Positions 6,922-13,873 of a stretch of 14,630 nt of DNA are shown here, one piece after another (the first letter of the stretch is position 1; the number at the start of each line of letters is the position of its first letter). The DNA lies in NCBI GenBank assembly GCA_036847245.1, contig DAIUAL010000072.1:1-14630 (forward strand). Reading direction: 5' to 3'. The DNA is from UBA4661 sp002405405. Lineage in GTDB: Bacteria; Bacteroidota; Ignavibacteria; Kapaibacteriales; UBA4661. The position numbers and the translations under genes were made by a program. The notes beneath the pieces are model-generated. The model did no database searches. It had not been told where the DNA came from and was given only the letters and a program-made list of their open reading frames with translations.

Positions 6922-7575
6922 ATGAAAACTATAATATCCATCATACGATCATGTGTAATTTTATGCCACATCTTTTTTGTATGTGCTATATCGGTAATGG
7001 TAGGAAATACGAACTCTGCAAGAGCATCAACTGATGATAATGGTGCAATCGGACATGATACTACATTCACCCAAAACACAGCAACGCACAACATCGCAAC
7101 AAAAGCATTGTATCTCGAACTTTTGGGAAGCGCAGGTGTGTATGCTTTTTGTTATGATACGCCTGTTACTCAAGGCATCAATCTAAGAGTTGGGTTTAGT
7201 GGTTGGTATTTGAATCAAGGCATAAGATCAGGTCAATTAACACTTCTTATGGCACCAGTTATGCTGGTGCATACCATAGGCACAACCCATCAAATGGAAA
7301 TAGGTGTAGGTATTGTTCCTTATTACATCAATGGCATGCCCGATACATTTGGCAGGTCAAGCTTTTTGGGTGGCTTTAGTGCCATTCCACCCGTTTCAGC
7401 ATATCCAGTGAATGAAAGAATTTCTGCTTTTAGAATCTCAAACGCAATAGGTGTTTTGGGTTATCGATACATGCCTTCCGATCATGGTGTTATGTGGAAA
7501 ATATCACTCATGCCTGTCTTTGTTGATAAGAGCTTGCGACCATATCTCAGCATTGGTGTCGGGTATGCGTGGTAA
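6922..7575 (+). CDS. Exported outer-membrane barrel-like protein, 217 aa
   Basis: From ATG 6922 the product begins MKTIISIIRSCVILCHIFFV, a clear signal peptide with likely cleavage near ARA or shortly after. The frame extends upstream to 6868, but that start would overlap the previous gene and put 18 extra residues before the signal, so 6922 is preferred. The mature region has the Bacteroidota pattern ALYLELLGSAGVYAFCYD followed by NLRVGFSGWYL, and ends in the aromatic SIGVGYAW, as expected for a barrel recognised by the BAM assembly machinery. No function can be assigned. It sits 34 bases after the other barrel gene and 106 bases before the ECF sigma gene. It might be a target or sensor partner of that sigma system, which is speculation. 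Confidence 0.75.
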   Translation: MKTIISIIRSCVILCHIFFVCAISVMVGNTNSARASTDDNGAIGHDTTFTQNTATHNIATKALYLELLGSAGVYAFCYDTPVTQGINLRVGFSGWYLNQGIRSGQLTLLMAPVMLVHTIGTTHQMEIGVGIVPYYINGMPDTFGRSSFLGGFSAIPPVSAYPVNERISAFRISNAIGVLGYRYMPSDHGVMWKISLMPVFVDKSLRPYLSIGVGYAW

Positions 7576-7657
7576 TTTGCCTTGCCATTGATTGATAGCA
7601 TTGGAGTGCATGATTCAAGTTTTTTCATAGTCGCAACAACACTATGCGTAATGAAAA

Positions 7658-7670
7658 GTCGTAACGACTG
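7658..7670. promoter_or_regulatory. 13-bp dyad AGTCGT-A-ACGACT before the ECF sigma gene
   Basis: AGTCGT and ACGACT form a perfect dyad around one base, ending 11 bases before the ATG at 7682. In DNA it could be an operator; in RNA it gives a 5-bp stem with a TAA loop at the ribosome entry site. No regulator is identifiable. Confidence 0.35.
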
Positions 7671-7681
7671 AAAGTATTTCT

Positions 7682-8308
7682 ATGGCTCATTATTTCTCTT
7701 CAAACAAGTTCAGCGAGTACAGCGATCAAGCTCTTCTTCACGTCATTCATGAAAAAGAAGTATTGGTTGGCGAATGCGTGCAAGCTAAGCGCGCACGCGA
7801 TACAGCGTTTGCGGAGTTATATGAGCGTCTTTCTCATGATATTCTGCGATACTGTGTCAAAGTCATGGGGAATACAGATACGGGTCGAGAAGCAATGCAA
7901 GAAACCTTCGTGAAACTTTTTTCGGTATTGACAGATTCAAGTGTTGAAATCGACCACATAAAATCATACTGCTTGCGTATTGCACGCAACCAATGTCTGA
8001 ATATGAAGCGCGTCACACCACACAAGCATGTAACCGTTGAAGATGTTTTGGAAACTATGCAGTGTTATTCAGAAACTCCTGCACAACAAACAGAACGTGA
8101 GCATACACAGATGCTTCTCAACTTAGCAGTAGAGCAACTTAATGATGACGAGCGAGAAATCCTTACTCTTCGTGTGTATGATGAATGTTCGTACCAAGAG
8201 ATTGCTGACATTGTGCAACAACCAATAAGTACGATTACTAATCGCTTGCATCGCGCTAAAGATCGACTCCGAAGGATGTTAAAACCAATTCTTGTCGATG
8301 GAACATAG
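7682..8308 (+). CDS. ECF-family RNA polymerase sigma factor
   Basis: This 208-residue protein has the two-domain form of extracytoplasmic-function sigma factors, which redirect RNA polymerase to a small set of promoters when released from an anti-sigma protein. Region 2 lies at about 42-110 (AFAELYERLSHDILRYCVKV, then REAMQETFVKLFSVL, and the SYCLRIARNQCLNMKR segment for -10 recognition). Region 4 is at about 148-200 (LNDDEREILTLRVYDECSYQ, then EIADIVQQPISTITNRLHRA) and reads the -35 element. A 40-residue N-terminal extension precedes region 2 and is longer than usual. The next gene, 92 bases downstream, encodes the probable membrane anti-sigma partner. The dyad just upstream may control expression. 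Family assignment is secure; the regulon is unknown. Confidence 0.93.
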   Translation: MAHYFSSNKFSEYSDQALLHVIHEKEVLVGECVQAKRARDTAFAELYERLSHDILRYCVKVMGNTDTGREAMQETFVKLFSVLTDSSVEIDHIKSYCLRIARNQCLNMKRVTPHKHVTVEDVLETMQCYSETPAQQTEREHTQMLLNLAVEQLNDDEREILTLRVYDECSYQEIADIVQQPISTITNRLHRAKDRLRRMLKPILVDGT

Positions 8309-8400
8309 CGCGGTGGCGCATCCATGATGCTCTTGTCTTGCACGCAGTTATCAGTCTTGTCTTTCTTTTCAACAACATTGTTTCGGTAGTTATCATCGTC

Positions 8401-9702
8401 ATGTACACAGAATTTATTGAACGATATTTTGACGGTACGCTTTCTCCTCAAGAAAGTAATCTGCTCTTTGCGGCGATGGAGCATGATAGCGCGTTGCGAG
8501 AAATTTTTGATGCAGAGATGACTCTCATCCATGCTTTAAAAGACGATGCCATGAACATCAGAGCAACGGAGTCCGATCGTAAGGCACTTTTTGCTCGCTT
8601 GAATATCGTTCCTGAAACTTCTGCCATTGTGCAGAATGACTCTCGTTTTGCGCCGTGGTTGTCAGCTTCACTATCGATTCTTCGTAACACGAATATTGGC
8701 GCAAGAGGGGCAATGTATCTCACGATAGTACTTGCGCTGATAACAGGAGTTATCGGTACTCTTGTTGTGCAAACAACATCGTATGAGTACAGTGATATTC
8801 ATCCTGAAACACAACAAACTCATAAGCCATTCCAGATAGAATCAAAGTATTCTGCCAAGACGACAAAAAGCACAGAAGCAAAGCAGTACAGTGTAAGCCA
8901 TACAAAGCGCACATTCCGCACAACGGCTCATAGTGGTGGTGTGGTGGGTGATTCTTCCGATCAGCAATTGCTCGGTGGTGCGGTGTTGTCTTTAGAAGTA
9001 CATTCTTCGACAGAAAATGCTTTGTTTCATCCGATGATGCCAACGCAATACAAGGATGCTTCAGAACAATACATGCCTATCAGTTTTCCAATGTCTGATC
9101 CAAAAAGGTTGTCGTTGAAGAATCCGGTATTCCCAACATCCGACAAACAATCTGAATGGATTGGGTCAGGGTATTCGATATCGTTTCGGATGTCGGGCGG
9201 AATGCTCGTACACCACGCAGATTTGCCGGTTGTGGGGGAAGATTATTCTTTTGCCATGAGTTTTATTTGCGGGCTTTCTCGAAAAATTTCCGATCATGTT
9301 TCACTTGATATGGAGTTCGGTAAAGAGTCTTTCGGACTCCGTTCCTACAATTTTGCAACCAAAGAACACCAACAGATGTATCAATCACTGTGGTGGCTTT
9401 CCGGTGGTATGTCGTATGAATATGAGCCGATATTCAACCCTAATATCAAACCTTTTATGCGGGGCATGATTGCTCTCGATATGAGTGGCTTGAACACCAA
9501 TTTTGTGCGCCTCATGTCAGGTGTGCATTATGGCGTTGGGCGAATACAAACAACCATTGGTGTAGAATATGTTCTGCCTTTTGACGCTCTCTCGCCCTAC
9601 GAAGCCACACAACCTGAGCCGGTGAATGGTCGTAATATCTTATTACCTGTTGCCAATACCTCGCGGTTGAATTTCTCCGTAGGCATCAAGTATCAATTTT
9701 AA
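8401..9702 (+). CDS. Probable anti-sigma factor joined to a barrel-like C-terminal region
   Basis: From ATG 8401 this 433-residue protein starts MYTEFIERYFDGTLSPQESN and continues with HDSALREIFDAEMTL. That is the Bacteroidota anti-sigma N-terminal pattern; the zinc-site cysteines of the ZAS type are absent. One membrane helix follows at about 105-124 (YLTIVLALITGVIGTLVVQ), placing the N-terminus in the cytoplasm to hold the ECF sigma factor encoded just upstream. Residues 125-250 are serine/threonine-rich linker. The last 180 residues show amphipathic strands (YSISFRMSGGMLVHH, SLDMEFGKESFGLRSYNF, RIQTTIGVEYVLPF) and end SVGIKYQF with a terminal phenylalanine, as in outer-membrane barrels. 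A frame extension upstream from a TTG codon (8338) is possible but less likely. An envelope-spanning signalling role is inference. Confidence 0.82.
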   Translation: MYTEFIERYFDGTLSPQESNLLFAAMEHDSALREIFDAEMTLIHALKDDAMNIRATESDRKALFARLNIVPETSAIVQNDSRFAPWLSASLSILRNTNIGARGAMYLTIVLALITGVIGTLVVQTTSYEYSDIHPETQQTHKPFQIESKYSAKTTKSTEAKQYSVSHTKRTFRTTAHSGGVVGDSSDQQLLGGAVLSLEVHSSTENALFHPMMPTQYKDASEQYMPISFPMSDPKRLSLKNPVFPTSDKQSEWIGSGYSISFRMSGGMLVHHADLPVVGEDYSFAMSFICGLSRKISDHVSLDMEFGKESFGLRSYNFATKEHQQMYQSLWWLSGGMSYEYEPIFNPNIKPFMRGMIALDMSGLNTNFVRLMSGVHYGVGRIQTTIGVEYVLPFDALSPYEATQPEPVNGRNILLPVANTSRLNFSVGIKYQF

Positions 9703-10049
9703 GAGATTGTTGGGGCGAGTTTGCAACCTATGATAGTCATGCGATTATCGTAGTGTGGACAAGCATTGGCAGAATTTAGGGGCGAACCAGCGTGTTCGCC
9801 CGATACAAAAGACAGTGTCGAATGGGGCAGGTCAATCTTCGGTAAGTTCATTGTTGCATTCAGGGCAGACACATAGGTCTGCCCCTACGATTTTTTCGGA
9901 CTTATGTCATTGCTTCGCTCGCTTCGAGCCTTCGACAAGCTCAGGGCGGCGCAAGATCAGCGAACGGCTCGCAATGATAATATCATCATGCAATCAGACT
10001 GTTGAAGAATTTCAAACAGTTACTTGAAAAACAACACAAGAGCAGTGCA
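9703..10049. repeat. Palindromic intergenic repeats between convergent genes
   Basis: This 347-bp gap holds compact palindromes of the kind often scattered through bacterial genomes. GGGCGAAC 9780-9787 pairs with GTTCGCCC 9794-9801. GGGCAGAC 9863-9870 pairs with GTCTGCCC 9877-9884, and a T run follows (9891-9896), so this one may also terminate the plus-strand gene. TCATTGC 9907-9913 and GCAATGA 9971-9977 flank a third unit that contains GAGCC/GGCTC (9926-9930 / 9966-9970) and CCTTCGACAAGCTCAGG (9929-9945), a phrase seen repeatedly in intergenic DNA of many bacteria. A further hairpin lies at about 9994-10020 (ACTGTTGAA / TTCAAACAGT). I see no gene here. Origin as MITE-like or REP-like elements is inference. 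Confidence 0.7.
9863..9896 (+). terminator. Possible terminator of the anti-sigma gene
   Basis: The 8-bp GC-rich stem 9863-9870 / 9877-9884 with loop ACATAG is followed after six bases by six T (9891-9896). It lies 161 bases after the stop codon at 9702 and doubles as a repeat element. Confidence 0.4.
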
Positions 10050-11489
10050 TTACCGCATCACTACAAAGGGGACATGAATCATGCCTTGATCCGTGCGAAC
10101 CCGTGCAATATACTGACCAGTCGGTAAGGTTCGAGCATCATAGCGTGCAGCAAGTGTGGTACCATGTGGCGTAATCCACTCGCCCACACCGACAGTATGA
10201 CCGGTCAATGCAATGATGTCGATGTGTTCGCCTCGTAGCGAAGACCCATGTGCTGACTGTATCGTAAAGAGTGCTTCATCGGTGGTGGGATTGGGTGTAC
10301 ATTGTACGCTCGCAACCTGTAAGGACCGACGGACAGAAACAAAAGGCAAATCAAACTGTGCTATCGACGAAGCACTTGTAAATGTTCCTGCTTGAAAGGC
10401 ATTCGTAACATATAATTGACCATTCAACAGTGCCATGCCCTCAGGACGACCGCCCGGCGCAAAGCGCGGACTCAATTCGCGTCCCGTTCTGATGTCAAAT
10501 CGACGAACATCATTCGAGAAGGTCGAAACATACAATGTTGTGCCACTTAACACAGATTCGCGTGGTCCGTTGAAGCCCGTTGTCCCGACAGGAATCGTGC
10601 GGACAATACGCTCTTGTTGCAGATCGAAAACATGCACCTCGTGTGAGCCATTCATTGTTACAAAGACGGAATCGCCGGCACGCAAGAGATGATTGCCTGT
10701 ACCGCCAATCGGAATAATTGTTGGTGTTCGTGTAGCATTTGCACCTAAGCCATACAAGAATAAGGTTGCATTGCTGCTACCAAAATTTCCTTCATTCAAG
10801 AGGAGGAGACCGCGTTTGTTTTGCGCTGTTTCAAAAGGTATGGTTTGTTGTGCAAAGACACCGCCTGCGTAGGAGTTCACGACCTGATTATTCGTAAGAT
10901 TGTACTCAATTACTGCCGATGTACCATTACCGCGAATAGTTGCAAAAAGCGAGTTCGTCGGACTGAAAAAGCTCATGGCAGAAACACTGCCGGCTGTTAT
11001 ACTGATGGTGTTTTGTGTTGCTTGAAGAAGTTGCGATATTGTTGCAAGGGTTGTTCGGACGAGCGTAGGTACAGTAGGTAGTGCAGGTGTAATGGTCAGC
11101 ATTGACACTTGATCACCAATTGGCAGAAAAAGACGACCATTCAGTATATCGAAGAACGATCGTTGCATATTGACAGATGCCCATTCTAGTTGTAGAGAAG
11201 CAATTGTTGCTCCAAGGGTATTCTGACCCGGTCCTTGTACGGACGAAGACACTACACCAAAGATTTGTATCGAAGCCGGAGAATCTCCCGGATCTTGCGT
11301 ACCGTTAAAATTCACATCAACGCGATTGTTCAGTACCACAAGCGCACTTCCCAGAATCGGCAAACACACTACAGGTTGCGGATTCGTACCATATGTACGT
11401 AGAGGAAGTTGTTGAGCAATGCCATGAATGGCGACCGACAGAAAAAACAGAGCAGTGCTGACAACAGCACGAAGACGAACAGGTATCAT
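10050..11489 (-). CDS. Secreted beta-propeller with probable type IX secretion domain; candidate cobalamin-binding surface protein
   Basis: From ATG 11489 the 479-residue product has a signal peptide (MIPVRLRAVVSTALFFLSVA, cleavage near GIA/QQ), and GGAGA stands six bases before the start. Residues 58-73 contain DVNFNGTQDPGDS, a calcium-site-like loop. Residues 170-385 show propeller blades: LLLLNEGNFGSSNATLFLYG (228-247), DSVFVTMNGSHEVHVFDLQQ (273-292), TLYVSTFSNDVRRFDIRTG and QLYVTNAFQAG. The C-terminus (about 397-479) has CTPNPTTDEALFTI and LPTGQYIARV, matching type IX secretion sorting domains. LNEGNFG followed by YG/YD is the entry motif of DUF5074/BtuG-like propellers that bind vitamin B12 in Bacteroides. 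The cobalamin riboswitch just upstream supports a B12 role. The gene appears monocistronic, with no btuB in view. B12 binding is inference; export and fold are well supported. Confidence 0.82.
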   Translation of the reverse strand: MIPVRLRAVVSTALFFLSVAIHGIAQQLPLRTYGTNPQPVVCLPILGSALVVLNNRVDVNFNGTQDPGDSPASIQIFGVVSSSVQGPGQNTLGATIASLQLEWASVNMQRSFFDILNGRLFLPIGDQVSMLTITPALPTVPTLVRTTLATISQLLQATQNTISITAGSVSAMSFFSPTNSLFATIRGNGTSAVIEYNLTNNQVVNSYAGGVFAQQTIPFETAQNKRGLLLLNEGNFGSSNATLFLYGLGANATRTPTIIPIGGTGNHLLRAGDSVFVTMNGSHEVHVFDLQQERIVRTIPVGTTGFNGPRESVLSGTTLYVSTFSNDVRRFDIRTGRELSPRFAPGGRPEGMALLNGQLYVTNAFQAGTFTSASSIAQFDLPFVSVRRSLQVASVQCTPNPTTDEALFTIQSAHGSSLRGEHIDIIALTGHTVGVGEWITPHGTTLAARYDARTLPTGQYIARVRTDQGMIHVPFVVMR

Positions 11490-11590
11490 GGAGATTCTCC
11501 ATAAAAGAAGCCACCTGCCAAGGTGTGGCATACAAAAAAGAATGCGGCGAGGAAGGAATCGCGGAAGGGCGAGAGGAGCTTCCCATTCAT
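11486..11590 (-). CDS. Possible 34-codon leader peptide overlapping the propeller start
   Basis: Between riboswitch and propeller a short frame starts MNGKLLSPFRDSFLAAFFFV and ends TGA so that stop and next start overlap as ATGA (11489-11486). Such overlap suggests translational coupling or a leader peptide. Its own ribosome site is weak and the peptide matches no family, so it may be chance. Confidence 0.3.
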   Translation of the reverse strand: MNGKLLSPFRDSFLAAFFFVCHTLAGGFFYGESP

Positions 11591-11635
11591 CTGTTGGCGC
11601 AGATGCCGTGTGGTATTGTAGAGAACGAGAATTCT

Positions 11636-11679
11636 CTTGTGTGTGCGAATAAAAGTGGATTATGGCATTCACACACAAG
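11636..11679 (-). promoter_or_regulatory. Hairpin in the riboswitch expression platform
   Basis: CTTGTGTGTG (11679-11670, minus strand) pairs perfectly with CACACACAAG (11645-11636), and AAT/ATT extends it past a 2-nt bulge. It lies directly 3' of the aptamer and has no U tract. ATTCTC just downstream of this stem could pair with GAGAAT at the propeller ribosome site (about 11499-11494), which would allow translational control. Confidence 0.55.
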
Positions 11680-11694
11680 CAATACCGATATGGG

Positions 11695-11920
11695 CAGTAC
11701 AGGCAGGTCTTCCGGCTTCGGGGTCATCCTATCATTTGTCTTCCCACACGATATTGTGTAGTGACTGCCTTTCGGCGTAAATGAGTCGTCTCCCGTTACG
11801 GCGGCGCAACCGCGCAAGCATTGAATCGTTATTTGTCTGTCAAAGACATGATTCGCACTTGACTTGTCTATTCTTTTGATTGTTCCATGTGATTTTGGCA
11901 ACAATCAAACACCTGTACTG
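11695..11920 (-). promoter_or_regulatory. Cobalamin (vitamin B12) riboswitch aptamer
   Basis: Read on the minus strand, the region closes with a perfect 9-bp P1: CAGTACAGG (11920-11912) with CCTGTACTG (11703-11695). It ends with GAAGCCGGAAGACCTGCC, the B12-box form, preceded by AGGATGACCC. The core also has GTGCGAATC, GCCGCCGTAACGGGAGACGA, and the CAGTCACT...GGGAAGAC stem, all in the order known for adenosyl/methylcobalamin aptamers. A hairpin TTTGATTGTT/AACAATCAAA (11909-11900 / 11884-11875) lies just inside P1. A -7-like TAAATTTA (11940-11933) sits 13 bases upstream of P1. In this family bound cobalamin usually lowers expression. No U-tract terminator is evident, so control may be at translation. 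Confidence 0.92.
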
Positions 11921-12001
11921 AAAGAACATCTGTAAATTTACCGAAAGAGTGCGATTTTTGCGCAACACATAATGAGAACTTCTTTCATTTTTTTTCTAAC
12001 A

Positions 12002-12451
12002 ATGGACATAGCATTTCGTATCAGTAATCCTGATTTTGAGAATACCGTTCGTAATCATTCGCTCGCACAGGGTTTTTTAAAGCATATCGACTGTGTGCTA
12101 ACCACGATTCGACCCGGTTATATTGAGGCAGAAATGCCTATTGATAATCGGCATCGTCAGCAATTGGGCTTTGTACATGGTGGCATTACGGCAACAATTG
12201 CTGATGTTGTTGCGGGTTTTGCAGGTTTTACATTAGTGCGCCCTGAAGAGCACACCGTTACGGCTGAAATCAAGATCAGTTACTTTGCACCGGGGATTGG
12301 TTCACGCTTGCGTGCTATTGGTCGAGTAGTCAAACCAACACGTCATTTTCATTTTACTGAATCGGAAGTATATGTCGTTCAAGATAATGGCGAAGAAAAA
12401 CTTATTGCAAAAGCCACAGCAACTATGGCTATTATTCAACCAAAATCATAA
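12002..12451 (+). CDS. Hotdog-fold thioesterase, PaaI/YbgC-like family
   Basis: This 149-residue protein has the acyl-CoA thioesterase hotdog core: LGFVHGGITATIADVVAGFA (55-74) with the HGG turn at 59-61 and the acidic D68 at the start of the central helix, then AEIKISYFAPG and a final strand KATATMAIIQ. The family hydrolyses thioesters of fatty or aromatic acyl-CoA, usually as dimers or tetramers in the cytoplasm; the substrate here is unknown. ATG 11972 in the same frame would add ten hydrophobic residues (MRTSFIFFLT) that the family lacks, so 12002 is preferred. The upstream leader is divergent from the riboswitch-controlled gene, and the two promoters share about 80 bases. clpB follows 61 bases downstream. 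Confidence 0.88.
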   Translation: MDIAFRISNPDFENTVRNHSLAQGFLKHIDCVLTTIRPGYIEAEMPIDNRHRQQLGFVHGGITATIADVVAGFAGFTLVRPEEHTVTAEIKISYFAPGIGSRLRAIGRVVKPTRHFHFTESEVYVVQDNGEEKLIAKATATMAIIQPKS

Positions 12452-12501
12452 CCTGTGTTCCGCTTGCGGAGCACTGTATTGTTTCTCCATTTTATCTCTG
12501 T

Positions 12502-12512
12502 AAGGAGGTTGT
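12502..12512 (+). promoter_or_regulatory. Unusually strong Shine-Dalgarno for clpB
   Basis: AAGGAGGT (12502-12509) is a full complement of the 16S rRNA tail, with only three bases before ATG 12513. Most genes in this window lack such a site, so it stands out and fixes the clpB start, although the spacing is short. Confidence 0.7.
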
Positions 12513-13826
12513 ATGAACTTCCAAAAGTTAACTATCAAGGGTCAAGAGGCAGTACAAAAAGCACAAGAAATTGCCTCCGAACATAGTAATCAAGCCATCG
12601 AGGTACCTCATCTTCTTCTTGCTCTTTTGCAAGATGGCAGTGGTATTATTGTGCCAATGTTGTTGAAAATTGGTGCAAATGTGGAATATCTCAAAACTAA
12701 AGTGCAAGAAGAAATCAAGACCTTACCCCAAGTTGCCGGAGCCGGATTGGGTAATCAATATCTGAGCAATGCGCTTGGTGCTGTGCTTGAATCTTCACTG
12801 AAAGAAGCCCAAAGTTTGCACGACGAATATGTGAGTACCGAGCATTTGCTTATCGTGATTGCCGAGCAAAAAACATCAACCTCACAGATTCTCAAAGATC
12901 AGGGCGTTACCAAAGATGGTATTCTTAAAGCACTGCGAGAAATACGCGGTGGCAAGCGTGTTACTGACCAAAACCCGGAAGACAAATATCAAGCGCTGAA
13001 AAAATATGGTCGGCTTTTGAACGATGCTGCACGCAAAGGAAAACTTGATCCGATAATAGGACGTGAAGATGAAATTCGTCGTGTATTGCAGGTATTGTCG
13101 CGCCGAACAAAAAATAACCCTGTATTAATTGGTGAACCGGGGGTCGGCAAAACAGCAATTGCCGAAGGATTGGCGCATCGTATTGTGTCGGGTGATGTGC
13201 CCGAGAATCTTAAAACAAAGCAGATCGTTACATTAGATATGGCAGCATTAATTGCCGGTACAAGTTTTCGCGGACAATTTGAAGAGCGTCTGAAAGCTAT
13301 TATTCAAGAGGTTGCGGAGTCCGATGGCGAGATTATTCTTTTTATTGATGAATTACACACCTTGGTTGGAGCAGGAGCTACTTCAGGTTCGATGGATGCG
13401 GCAAATATTCTCAAACCTGCATTGGCACGGGGCGAGTTGCGTTGTATCGGTGCGACTACCTTAGATGAGTACCAAAAGTACATTGAAAAAGATGCTGCAT
13501 TAGAACGGCGATTCCAAAAGGTATTAGTGGGTGAGCCGTCGGTTGAAGATACGATTTCGATTTTGCGGGGTTTAAAAGAACGATATGAAGTGCATCATGG
13601 TGTACGTATTACTGATAGTGCGATTGTTGCAGCGGCACAATTATCAGATCGGTACATCAGCGATCGCTTTCTTCCTGACAAAGCTATCGATGCTGTCGAT
13701 GAAGCGGCATCGAAATTGCGGATTGAAATTGATTCAATGCCTGAAGAGCTTGATTCTATTGAACGAAAAATTCGTCAACTTGAGATTGAGCGACAAGCAT
13801 TGCTTCGTGAACTTGGTGAAGTATAA
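12513..13826 (+). CDS. clpB: ClpB-type AAA+ disaggregase, C-terminally truncated (437 aa)
   Basis: ClpB threads aggregated proteins through a hexameric ring together with DnaK. This product has the two N-terminal Clp repeats (about 1-145) and a complete first ATPase domain: Walker A GEPGVGKT (207-214), pore loop SFRGQFEERL (251-260, phenylalanine at the usual tyrosine site), Walker B ILFIDE (275-280) and arginine-finger region ERRF (331-334). It ends at TAA after LDSIERKIRQLEIERQALLR and ELGEV, only about 27 residues into the coiled-coil middle domain. The second ATPase domain is missing; full ClpB is about 860-880 residues. No frame downstream restores it, and an unrelated gene starts 47 bases later. 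It could be a decayed copy, a deletion junction or a functional half-protein; a full clpB may exist elsewhere. Confidence 0.93.
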   Translation: MNFQKLTIKGQEAVQKAQEIASEHSNQAIEVPHLLLALLQDGSGIIVPMLLKIGANVEYLKTKVQEEIKTLPQVAGAGLGNQYLSNALGAVLESSLKEAQSLHDEYVSTEHLLIVIAEQKTSTSQILKDQGVTKDGILKALREIRGGKRVTDQNPEDKYQALKKYGRLLNDAARKGKLDPIIGREDEIRRVLQVLSRRTKNNPVLIGEPGVGKTAIAEGLAHRIVSGDVPENLKTKQIVTLDMAALIAGTSFRGQFEERLKAIIQEVAESDGEIILFIDELHTLVGAGATSGSMDAANILKPALARGELRCIGATTLDEYQKYIEKDAALERRFQKVLVGEPSVEDTISILRGLKERYEVHHGVRITDSAIVAAAQLSDRYISDRFLPDKAIDAVDEAASKLRIEIDSMPEELDSIERKIRQLEIERQALLRELGEV

Positions 13827-13873
13827 TGGATAAAGTGTAAGTCGCTTCTTTCTTTTTATCATGGCTGTGTTGC

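Noticed and set aside
9755..10027. A 90-codon plus-strand frame after the anti-sigma gene
   Set aside because: It lies entirely on palindromic intergenic repeats and has no protein-like pattern.
11490..11678. The longer 542-residue form of the propeller protein
   Set aside because: The extra 63 residues lack family features and would bury the signal peptide; ATG 11489 has a ribosome site and a proper signal peptide.
11587..11904. A 105-codon minus-strand frame upstream of the propeller
   Set aside because: It coincides with the cobalamin aptamer, whose RNA conservation explains the sequence better.
13827..13873. Frameshift that would restore the second half of ClpB
   Set aside because: None of the downstream frames encode middle-domain or second-ATPase motifs; the next sequence is a signal peptide of another gene.
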